From: Acanthococcus lagerstroemiae
Taxonomy: Eukaryota; Arthropoda; Insecta; Hemiptera; Eriococcidae
DNA length: 64,000 bases
Reading direction: 5' to 3'
NCBI GenBank assembly: GCA_031841125.1
Contig: CM063114.1
Location: 7,998,001-8,062,000, forward strand
The notes beneath the pieces were generated by a model that did no database searches, was not told the origin of the DNA, and saw only the letters and a program-made list of their open reading frames with translations. How positions within the stretch are numbered: position 1 is the stretch's first letter; every line of letters begins with the position of its first letter. Both the position numbers and the translations under genes were made by a program. Of this stretch, positions 1 through 10,493 are shown one piece after another.

Positions 1-3000
1 AACTGGCTGCTATTGCAAGTGCAGTCAGTTTCCAGTCCCGAGTGGATTTCACTAGTAAGAACCCTTTACAATAATCCATCATTGCTGTTTCTGCTATGGA
101 GTACCCATTACTGTTTGTTAGGATGGCATCCCGGCAAGTTTCCAGATGGTACGCTCGTGTTGATATGTAGTGCATCCCTTGCTAAATATCAGCAAGAGTA
201 TTGTTTGTAGTGATGAACGTCAATTAAATGTGGCTATGTAATTCAGTCACAACTCGCTGCCGCAGTCATTTGTGGATAATTTTAATGGGAGATTTATTTC
301 TGAACATCCTTCGGGAGCATCTCTCCTCCAGGAGGACTGAACTGGCTGCTATTGCATGTGCAGTCAGTTTCCAGTCCTGAGTGGATTTCACTAGTAAGAA
401 CCCTTTACAATAATCCATCATGGCTGTTTTTGCTACAGAGTACCCATTACTGTTTGTTGGGATGGCATATTTCTGAGTCCGGCTAGTTTCCAAATGGTAC
501 GCTCGTGTTGATATGTAGGGCATCCCTTGCTAAATATCAGCAAGAGTATTGTTTGTAGTGATGAACGTCAATTAAATGTGGCTATGTAATTCAGTCACAA
601 CTCGCTGCGGCAGTCATTTGTGGATAATTTTAATCGAGATTTATTTCTGAACATCCTTCGGGGAGCATCCCTCCCCCAGGTGGACTGAACTGGCTGCTAT
701 TGCAAGTGCAGTCAGTTTCCAGTCCCGAGTGGATTTCACTAGTAAGAACCCTTTACAATAATCCATCATGCTGTTTCTGCTATGGAGTACCATTACTATT
801 TGTTGGGTTGGCACATTTTGAATCCCTGCCAGTTTCCAAATGGACGCTCGTGTTGGTATGTAGTGCATCCCTTGCTAAATACAGCAAGAGTATTGTTTGT
901 AGTGATGAACGCAATTAAATGTGTCTCAGTATTCAGTCACAACTCGCTGCGGCAGTCATTTGTGGATAATTTTAATGGGAGATTTATTTCTGAACATCCT
1001 TCGGGGAGCATCCCTCCCCCAGGTGGACTGAACTGGCTGCTATTGCAAGTGCAGTTCAGTTTCCAGTCCCGAGTGGATTTCACTAGTAAGAACCCTTTAC
1101 AATAATCCATCATGCTGTTTCTGCTATGGAGTACCCATTACTGTTTGTTGGATGGCATCCCCGGCAAGTTTCCAGATGGTACGCTCGTGTTGATATGTAG
1201 TGCACCCTTGCTAAATTCCAGCAAGAGTATTGTTTGTAGTGATGAACGTCAATTAAATGTGCTTATTAATTCAGTCACAACTCGCTGCCGCAGTCATTTG
1301 TGGATAATTTTAATGGGAGATTTATTTCTGAACATCCTTCGGGGAGCATCCCTCCCCCAGGTGGACTGAACTGGCTGCTATTGCAAGTGCAGTCAGTTTC
1401 CAGTCCCGAGTGGATTTCACTAGTAAGAACCCTTTACAATAATCCATCATGGTCTTTCTGCTATGGAGTACCCATTACTATTTGTTGGATGGCACATTTC
1501 CCGGCCAGTCTCCAAATGGTACGCTCGTATTGATATGTAGTGCATCCCTTGCTAAATATCAGCAAGAGTATTGTTTGTAGTGATGAACGTCAATTAAATG
1601 TGGCTATGTAATTCAGTCACAACTCGCTGCGGCAGTCATTTGTGGATAATTTTAATCGGAGATTTATTTCTGAACATCCTTCGGGGAGCATCCCTCCCCC
1701 AGGTGGACTGAACTGGCTGCTATTGCAAGTGCAGTCAGTTTCCAGTCCCGAGTGGATTTCACTAGTAAGAACCCTTTACAATAATCCATCATGGCTGTTT
1801 CTGCTACAGAGTACCCATTACTGTTTGTTGGGATGGCACAATTCTAAATCCCGGCCAGTTTCCAAATGGTATGCTCGTGTTGGTATTTAGTACCTACCTT
1901 GCTAATTACCAGCTAGAGTCTTGTTTTTATTGATGAACGTAAGTGAAATGTCTCTTATTATATCAGTCGCAATTCGCTGTGGCAGTCATTTGTGGATAAT
2001 TTTAATCGGAGATTTATTTCTGAACATCCTTCGGGGAGCATCCCTCCCCCAGGTGGACTGAACTGGCTGCTATTGCAAGTGCAGTCAGTTTCCAGTCCCG
2101 AGTGGATTTCACTAGTAAGAACCCTTTACAATAATCCATCATTGCTGTTTCTGCTATGGAGTACCCATTACTGTTTGTTAGGATGGCATCCCGGCAAGTT
2201 TCCAGATGGTACGCTCGTGTTGATATGTAGTGCATCCCTTGCTAAATATCAGCAAGAGTATTGTTTGTAGTGATGAACGTCAATTAAATGTGGCTATGTA
2301 ATTCAGTCACAACTCGCTGCCGCAGTCATTTGTGGATAATTTTAATGGGAGATTTATTTCTGAACATCCTTCGGGGAGCATCTCTCCTCCAGGAGGACTG
2401 AACTGGCTGCTATTGCATGTGCAGTCAGTTTCCAGTCCTGAGTGGATTTCACTAGTAAGAACCCTTTACAATAATCCATCATGGCTGTTTTTGCTACAGA
2501 GTACCCATTACTGTTTGTTGGGATGGCATATTTCTGAGCCCCGGCTAGTTTCCAAATGGTACGCTCGTGTTGATATGTAGGGCATCCCTTGCTAAATATC
2601 AGCAAGAGTATTGTTTGTAGTGATGAACGTCAATTAAATGTGGCTATGTAATTCAGTCACAACTCGCTGCGGCAGTCATTTGTGGATAATTTTAATCAGA
2701 GATTTATTTCTGAACATCCTTCGGGGAGCATCCCTCCCCCAGGTGGACTGAACTGGCTGCTATTGCAAGTGCAGTCAGTTTCCAGTCCCGAGTGGATTTC
2801 ACTAGTAAGAACCCTTTACAATAATCCATCATTGCTGTTTCTGCTATGGAGTACCCATTACTATTTGTTGGGTTGGCACATTTCTGAATCCCTGCCAGTT
2901 TCCAAATGGGACGCTCGTGTTGGTATGTAGTGCATCCCTTGCTAAATACCAGCAAGAGTATTGTTTGTAGTGATGAACGGCAATTAAATGTGTCTCAGTA

Positions 3001-6000
3001 TTTCAGGCACAACTCGCTGCGGCAGTCATTTGTGGATAATTTTAATGGGAGATTTATTTCTGAACATCCTTCGGGGAGCATCCCTCCCCCAGGTGGACTG
3101 AACTGGCTGCTATTGCAAGTGCAGTTAGTTTCCAGTCCCGAGTGGATTTCACTAGTAAGAACCCTTTACAATAATCCATCATTGCTGTTTCTGCTATGGA
3201 GTACCTATTACTGTTTGTTGGGATGGCATCCCGGCAAGTTTCCAGATGGTACGCTCGTGTTGATATGTAGTGCATCCCTTGCTAAATACCAGCAAGAGTA
3301 TTGTTTGTAGTGATGAACGTCAATTAAATGTGGCTATGTAATTCAGTCACAACTCGCTGCCGCAGTCATTTGTGGATAATTTTAATGGGAGATTTATTTC
3401 TGAACATCCTTCGGGGAGCATCTCTCCTCCAGGAGGACAGAACTGGCTGCTATTGCATGTGCAGTCAGTTTCCAGTCCTGAGTGGATTTCACTGGTAAGA
3501 ACCCTTTACAGAAATCCATCCTGGCTGTTTCTGCTACAGAGTACCCATTACTGTTTGTTGGGATGGCATATTTCTGAGTCCCGGCTAGTTTCCAAATGGT
3601 ACGCTCGTGTTGATATGTAGGGCATCCCTTGCTAAATACCAGCAAATGTATTATTTGTTGTGATGAACGGCAATTAAATGTGCCTCAGTATTTCAGTCAC
3701 ATCTCGCTGCGGCAGTCATTTGTGGATAATTTTAATGGGAGATTTATTTCTGAACATCCTTCGGGGAGCATCCCTCCCCCAGGTGGACTGAACTGGCTGC
3801 TATTGCAAGTGCAGTCAGTTTCCAGTCCCGAGTGGATTTCACTAGTAAGAACCCTTTACAATAATCCATCATTGCTGTTTCTGCTATGGAGTACCCATTA
3901 CTGTTTGTTAGGATGGCATCCCGGCAAGTTTCCAGATGGTACGCTCGTGTTGATATGTAGTGCATCCCTTGCTAAATATCAGCAAGAGTATTGTTTGTAG
4001 TGATGAACGTCAATTAAATGTGGCTATGTAATTCAGTCACAACTCGCTGCCGCAGTCATTTGTGGATAATTTTAATGGGAGATTTATTTCTGAACATCCT
4101 TCGGGGAGCATCTCTCCTCCAGGAGGACTGAACTGGCTGCTATTGCATGTGCAGTCAGTTTCCAGTCCTGAGTGGATTTCACTAGTAAGAACCCTTTACA
4201 ATAATCCATCATGGCTGTTTTTGCTACAGAGTACCCATTACTGTTTGTTGGGATGGCATATTTCTGAGTCCCGGCTAGTTTCCAAATGGTACGCTCGTGT
4301 TGATATGTAGGGCATCCCTTGCTAAATATCAGCAAGAGTATTGTTTGTAGTGATGAACGTCAATTAAATGTGGCTATGTAATTCAGTCACAACTCGCTGC
4401 GGCAGTCATTTGTGGATAATTTTAATCAGAGATTTATTTCTGAACATCCTTCGGGGAGCATCCCTCCCCCAGGTGGACTGAACTGGCTGCTATTGCAAGT
4501 GCAGTCAGTTTCCAGTCCCGAGTGGATTTCACTAGTAAGAACCCTTTACAATAATCCATCATTGCTGTTTCTGCTATGGAGTACCCATTACTATTTGTTG
4601 GGTTGGCACATTTCTGAATCCCTGCCAGTTTCCAAATGGGACGCTCGTGTTGGTATGTAGTGCATCCCTTGCTAAATACCAGCAAGAGTATTGTTTGTAG
4701 TGATGAACGGCAATTAAATGTGTCTATGTAATTCAGTCGCTGCGGCAGTCATTTGTGGATAATTTTAATGGAGATTTATTTCTGAACATCCTTCGGGGAG
4801 CATCCCTCCCCCAGGTGGACTGAACTGGCTGCTATTGCAAGTGCAGTTAGTTTCCAGTCCCGAGTGGATTTCACTAGTAAGAACCCTTTACAATAATCCA
4901 TCATTGCTGTTTCTGCTATGGAGTACCCATTACTGTTTGTTGGATGGCCAATCACCGGCAAGTTTCCAGATGGTACGCTCGTGTTGATATGTAGTGCATC
5001 CCTTGCTAAATTACAGCAGAGTATTGTTTGTAGTGATGAACGTCAATTAAATGTGGCTTATGTAATTCAGTCAGCAACTCGCTGCGCAGTCATTTGTGGA
5101 TAATTTTAATCGGAGATTTATTTCTGAACATCCTTCGGGGAGCATCCCTCCCCAGGTGGACTGAACTGGCTGCTATTGCAAGTGCAGTCAGTTTCCAGTC
5201 CCGAGTGGATTTCACTAGTAAGAACCCTTTACAATAATCCATCATGGCTCTTTCTGCTATGGAGTACCTATTACTATTTGTTGGGATGGCACATTTTTGA
5301 ACCCGGCCAGTCTCCAAATGGTACGCTCGTGTTGATATGTAGTGCATCCCTTGCTAAATATCAGCAAGAGTATTGTTTGTAGTGATGAACGTCAATTAAA
5401 TTTGGCTATGTAATTCAGTCAGAACTCGCTGCGGCAGTCATTTGTGGATAATTTTAATCGGGGGATTTATTTCTGAACATCCTTCGGGGAGCATCCCTCC
5501 CCAGGTGGACTGAACTGGCTGCTATTGCAAGTGCAGTCAGTTTCCAGTCCGAGTGGATTTCACGAGTAAGAACCCTTTACAATAATCCATCATTGCTGTT
5601 TCTGCTACTGAGTACCCATTACTGTTTGTTGGGATTGGCACATTTCTAAATCCCGGCCAGTTTCCAAATGGGTACGCTCGTGTTGGTATTAGTACATACC
5701 TTGCTAATTACCAGCTAGAGTCTTGTTTTTATTGATGAACGAATTGAAAGTGTCTCTTATTAATCAGTCCAATCGCTGCGGCAGTCATTTGTGGATAATT
5801 TTAATGGAGATTTATTTCTGAACATCCTTCGGGGAGCATCCCTCCCCCAGGTGGACTGAACTGGCTGCTATTGCAAGTGCAGTTAGTTTCCAGTCCCGAG
5901 TGGATTTCACTAGTAAGAACCCTTTACAATAATCCATCATTGCTGTTTCTGCTATGGAGTACCCATTACTGTTTGTTAGGATGGCATCCCGGCAAGTTTC

Positions 6001-7778
6001 CAGATGGTACGCTCGTGTTGATATGTAGTGCATCCCTTGCTAAATATCAGCAAGAGTATTGTTTGTAGTGATGAACGTCAATTAAATGTGGCTATGTAAT
6101 TCAGTCACAACTCGCTGCCGCAGTCATTTGTGGATAATTTTAATGGGAGATTTATTTCTGAACATCCTTCGGGGAGCATCCCTCCCCCAGGTGGACTGAA
6201 CTGGCTGCTATTGCAAGTGCAGTCAGTTTCCAGTCCCGAGTGGATTTCACTAGTAAGAACCCTTTACAATAATCCATCATGGCTCTTTCTGCTATGGAGT
6301 ACCTATTACTATTTGTTGGGATGGCACATTTTTGAAACCCGGCCAGTCTCCAAATGGTACGCTCGTGTTGATATGTAGTGCATCCCTTGCTAAATATCAG
6401 CAAGAGTATTGTTTGTAGTGATGAACGTCAATTAAATGTGGCTATGTAATTCAGTCACAACTCGCTGCGGCAGTCATTTGTGGATAATTTTAATCGGAGA
6501 TTTATTTCTGAACATCCTTCGGGGAGCATCCCTCCCCCAGGTGGACTGAACTGGCTGCTATTGCAAGTGCAGTCAGTTTCCAGTCCCGAGTGGATTTCAC
6601 TAGTAAGAACCCTTTACAATAATCCATCATGGCTGTTTCTGCTACAGAGTACCCATTACTGTTTGTTGGGATGGCACAATTCTAAATCCCGGCCAGTTTC
6701 CAAATGGTATGCTCGTGTTGGTATTTAGTACCTACCTTGCTAATTACCAGCTAGAGTCTTGTTTTTATTGATGAACGTAAGTGAAATGTCTCTTATTATA
6801 TCAGTCGCAATTCGCTGTGGCAGTCATTTGTGGATAATTTTAATCGGAGATTTATTTCTGAACATCCTTCGGGGAGCATCCCTCCCCCAGGTGGACTGAA
6901 CTGGCTGCTATTGCAAGTGCAGTCAGTTTCCAGTCCCGAGTGGATTTCACTAGTAAGAACCCTTTACAATAATCCATCATGGCTGTTTCTGCTACAGAGT
7001 ACCCATTACTGTTTGTTGGGATGGCACAATTCTAAATCCCGGCCAGTTTCCAAATGGTACGCTCGTGTTGGTATTTAGTACCTACCTTGCTAATTACCAG
7101 CTAGAGTCTTGTTTTTATTGATGAACGTAAGTGAAATGTCTCTTATTATATCAGTCGCAATTCGCTGTGGCAGTCATTTGTGGATAATTTTAATCGGAGA
7201 TTTATTTCTGAACATCCTTCGGGGAGCATCCCTCCCCCAGGTGGACTGAACTGGCTGCTATTGCAAGTGCAGTCAGTTTCCAGTCCCGAGTGGATTTCAC
7301 TAGTAAGAACCCTTTACAATAATCCATCATGGCTCTTTCTGCTATGGAGTACCTATTACTATTTGTTGGGATGGCACATTTTTGAATCCCGGCCAGTCTC
7401 CAAAAGGTACGCTCGTGTTGATATGTAGTGCATCCCTTGCTAAATATCAGCAAGAGTATTGTTTGTAGTGATGAACGTCAATTAAATTTGGCTGTGTAAT
7501 TCAGTCAGAACTCGCTGCGGCAGTCATTTGTGGATAATTTTAATGGGAGATTTATTTCTGAACATCCTTCGGGGAGCATCCCTCCCCCAGGTGGACTGAA
7601 CTGGCTGCTATTGCAAGTGCAGTCAGTTTCCAGTCCCGAGTGGATTTCACTAGTAAGAACCCTTTACAATAATCCATCATTGCTGTTTCTGCTATGGAGT
7701 ACCCATTACTATTTGTTGGGTTGGCACATTTCTGAATCCCTGCCAGTTTCCAAATGGGACGCTCGTGTTGGTATGTAG
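1..7778. repeat. Satellite DNA array, block 1 (about 340-350 bp monomers)
   Basis: Head-to-tail tandem array of roughly 22 monomers. The landmark TGTGGATAATTTTAAT recurs near 271, 961, 1300, 1641, 1991, 2331, 2681, 3031, 3371, 3721, 4061, 4411, 5097, 6129, 6479, 6829, 7179 and 7529. Steps are 350 bp, or 340 bp where the variable segment after GGATGGCA is ten bases shorter. A second landmark is TGAACATCCTTCGGGGAGCA. Monomers fall into recognisable variants that recur in the same order. The array runs off the left edge of the window, so its true length is unknown. Both strands are open for about 80 codons in many monomers, but the plus-strand frames start at GTG and I do not treat them as genes. 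No CENP-B box was seen. The repeat is not one I recognise. Confidence 0.97.
7771..7778. repeat. 8 bp target-site duplication, left copy (GTATGTAG)
   Basis: GTATGTAG directly precedes the left terminus of the hAT-like element and is repeated exactly after its right terminus at 10486-10493. Eight base pairs is the hallmark duplication length of hAT transposons. In uninterrupted monomers the site reads once, as GTATGTAGTGCATCCC. Confidence 0.93.
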
Positions 7779-7960
7779 CAGAGTCCTGCGCGAGTAGGTA
7801 GGTACTCGCGCGAGTATTGTACTCGTAATCGCGTTGCGGCGATTACAATACCGCCGGTATGTAATCGCAGCATATGCACCGTTTTGCGAGTAGGTAATCG
7901 GCATCGCATTAGTGCGAGTATGAGTAGTAATCGCAATGTAATCGCACGACCCCGATGCCA
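7779..7960. repeat. Left terminal and subterminal repeat cluster of the hAT element
   Basis: Dense short repeats in both orientations: CGAGTA or its complement TACTCG, and GTAATCG with complement CGATTAC, including CGCGCGAGTA and GTAATCGCA. The matching cluster sits at the other end (10325-10485). Clustered subterminal motifs of this kind are transposase-binding arrays in characterised hAT elements; binding here is inferred. Base composition is much richer in CG than the surrounding DNA. Confidence 0.75.
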
Positions 7961-8096
7961 AAGAGGTCGCTCAATATATATTTTTGTGTCGTGCGCATCG
8001 TCTAGATGCCCACAAAACCAACAGTTTTTCACATTTTTTTGTGTTGTACAAGTAGCTATTATCAGTCACTTGCATGTTGGCTTCATGAGATGGTTT

Positions 8097-9720
8097 CAGG
8101 GGTGAAACTATAGGGGGTATGGGGGTTGGAACCCCCCCCCCCCAATAATTTGGCAGTCGGCAAATTTTGAAACTGTTCATTTGAATTTTTACTTCTTTGT
8201 GAATGTTTGTTTGTTTGTTTCTTTATTTATTATTTTTTCAATTAAAAAATATTCTAATAAAAATCGGCAAATTTTTAATTTTTTTTAAATTTTGTCGTCG
8301 AATTTTTAGTTAAAAAAAAATATTTGTCGGCAAATTTTTCTTCTCCATCTCCCCATACTGAAAGTCAAATTTCGTTTCTGAAAATGGAGTACCCTGGACT
8401 CCGGTCAGAGACTAGTCAGTCAAAAGCCGAAGGTTTCAAGCTGAGTATCGAACGTTGTCTGAAAGGTTGAAACAAAGCTTGAGAAGTGGAAGACATTTCG
8501 AAAATCTGAAAGTCGGTAGCAAACGTTGAATTTCGAATTTCAATGACTGTTGTGTTTTTACTAGATTCTCTGTTTGACCTAGAGCCTAAAATTAGAGAAA
8601 GTTGAATGTTTGATTAAAATCTAGAAGCTGAAAGCAAAAGACTTATTTTCCAATAACATAAGCTGAATCCGATAGTAAATGTTCTATTATTTAATTTACG
8701 TGCTTTGATCCTGGTAAATATAGGAGGGAAATTTAGTCTGGAACAGAAGTCAAATCTCCATGTGTTTTTCCCATAAGAACGAAAGGGAGCTTGTGGCACG
8801 GATTCCCCTAAATCCAATCGACCTGTAGGTTTTTTATTTTTTTATTTTTATTTATTTTTATTGATTTCATTGGAACCGATTTAGGATACGAATCAAAGGA
8901 AATTCAGAAGAAAAGAAAACACCAAGAATAAATACATCCACCTTAATGTGTAAGGGAAGTTGTGTGTTCCTCTCAAGTATTCCTAATATCCTTCCAGCTT
9001 ACCCTCCCAGACTAGGGTATGCTCATGTGCGCGAATGTGAGGGCTTGGGGGACAAGGTTTCAATCTGCATTTGCAGGGACGAAACTATGAGGGAGGGAAG
9101 TGAAACATCCCCAATAATTTGACGGCCGGCAAATTTTGAAACGGTTTATTTGAATTTTTCATTTTCTAAGGTATAATGTTTTGATGAAGCCAGAAAAAGT
9201 CTTGAACAAATTCGGAAGATTCTTGAAGTCTCAGAGAAGTCTGAAAGAGTCCTAAAAGTTTTGAAGAAGTTGGAGGAGGAAGTCATGATGGGTCAAAAGA
9301 GTCTTATTATCGTAGTATTAAATGAATCCAAGAAACCCCTCGGATGGTGTAGGTTTGTACAAGGGCCGAGAAAGGAGAATGTCTCAAGCGGCTCACTATA
9401 AAAAAGTCGCTCTAAAAATAAAGTAAAAAGAGGAACGAAGGAAGGAAGAAAAATAGAGAGTAGAAAAAAAGGCAAACTCTTCTTGAGCATACCAGGACGT
9501 TCTCAAAAATTAGTCTCCGGGTCTATATTTTGCTTCTGTTTTATTGCGTTTTTTTTGTTTTTTTTTGTTTTTTTTTAATTAAGAAATATTTTGATTGAAA
9601 AATCGGCAAATGTTCAAATTCTTAAGAAGTTTTGTTGGTGAATGTTTAGTTTAAAAAAAATATTTGTCGACAAATTTTCGTTCTCCCCCCCCCCCAACTG
9701 AAAGTCAAGTTTCGCCTCTG
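8097..9720 (+). repeat. Composite interspersed repeat A-core-A', copy 1 (nested in the hAT element)
   Basis: Module A (8097-8380) starts CAGGGGTGAAACTATAGGGG and ends AAATTTCGTTTCTG, so its ends are imperfect inverted repeats. A core of about 690 bp follows (8381-9073), then a second directly repeated module A' starts at about 9075 with CAGGGACGAAACTATG and ends at 9720. A' carries about 370 bp of extra sequence (roughly 9165-9535) made of degenerate AAGTCTTGAA-like repeats. The same A-core-A' order recurs at 49644-50720. Both modules contain AATAATTTGGCAGTCGGCAA-like sequence. No coding potential is visible. Classification is uncertain: two related terminal modules around a core resemble a composite of hAT-type MITEs. 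Confidence 0.75.
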
Positions 9721-10320
9721 TTCAGACAAAACATTGTTTTGCAATATTATTAGCTCGTAGCGTACAACACCATGTAAATTACAATACTTTTATACCGTAT
9801 TTTTAGCATTCACGCTTGTACAATTGCATTTAAGCAAACCAACCCAACTTATGAGTTCAGCGTGGGGAGTTCCTTCTTCAGAAGACGCATTTCATCCCCC
9901 TCTCACCATTCATTTACCATTACCGGACTCGTCATTTTTAAACTATGCCAAAACCGATTTTCTGGGTCTTTATTATGCCTTTAGACACTGACTGGAACTC
10001 ACTGTACCACTTGAAAAAATGTAAATAAAACAGAGAATCATTTCAGCGGTGTAGTAAATCAAAAATCATCAATACCTATGTACCAAATTACCGCAACACA
10101 ATGAAAACGAAAAAAGCGAAATACCCTCCGTGGTTTGATAAAAAGGGCTGTTGGAGGGACAAGAATAAATAAATAAATAAATAAGTTCCCGCTGCGTACT
10201 GCATATTGCATACAGTGAAAAAATTCGGAATTCACGCACATTTGGGAAAAGGCTGCGTCAGACGTGTTATTACATGCATTACAATCAGCGACCAAGCGAT
10301 AAGAGAGAACCAGTATCGTC
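9721..10320. other. Unique interior of the hAT element
   Basis: AT-rich sequence between the nested repeat and the right subterminal cluster. It holds an (AAAT)n microsatellite at about 10164-10184. I see no open frame or motif typical of a hAT transposase. Confidence 0.5.
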
Positions 10321-10324
10321 GGAA

Positions 10325-10485
10325 CTACGCGAGTATAAGCGCGAGTATACTCGCATAGTACCGACGGTAACGACCTACCGGCGGTACCTTTCTCGCAGTT
10401 ACCTGTTTGTAATCGCGCGCGATTACGTACTCGCAGTTGGCGATTACTTTGCGATTACTTTTGTACCTACTCGCGCAGGACTCTG
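10325..10485. repeat. Right terminal and subterminal repeat cluster of the hAT element
   Basis: Mirror of the left cluster: CGCGAGTATA, GCGCGAGTATACTCGC, GTAATCGCGCGCGATTAC and GCGATTAC repeated, ending in TACTCGCGCAGGACTCTG, the inverse of the left terminus. Confidence 0.75.
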
Positions 10486-10493
10486 GTATGTAG
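10486..10493. repeat. 8 bp target-site duplication, right copy (GTATGTAG)
   Basis: Exact repeat of 7771-7778, followed directly by TGCATCCCTTGC, the normal continuation of the monomer. Confidence 0.93.

Larger units (their letters stand above)
7779..10485. mobile_element. Non-autonomous hAT-like DNA transposon inserted in the satellite
   Basis: A 2707 bp element with perfect 22 bp terminal inverted repeats at 7779-7800 and 10464-10485, starting CAGAGTCCTGCGCGAGTAGG. It is flanked by the exact 8 bp duplication GTATGTAG. A CAG start, an 8 bp duplication and GC-rich subterminal clusters together indicate the hAT superfamily. No transposase frame of useful length is present, so it must have been moved in trans. 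About 1.6 kb of its interior is a separate repeat (8097-9720), leaving about 1.1 kb of element proper. Excising it and one duplication copy restores a normal satellite monomer, so insertion followed homogenisation of that monomer. An MITE-like internally deleted hAT is the best reading; the family has no name I can assign. Confidence 0.93.

Noticed and set aside
200..320. snoRNA-like C box (GTGATGA) and D box (CTGA) in each satellite monomer
   Set aside because: The flanks of the two boxes do not pair into a terminal stem and no C'/D' pair is evident. Short motifs like these recur by chance.
1642..1890. Conserved 82-codon plus-strand frame repeated in most satellite monomers (and antisense frames of 73-83 codons)
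   Set aside because: The frames start at GTG, not ATG. Both strands are open in the same segment and conservation equals that of the whole monomer. This is expected from recent amplification, not selection for protein.
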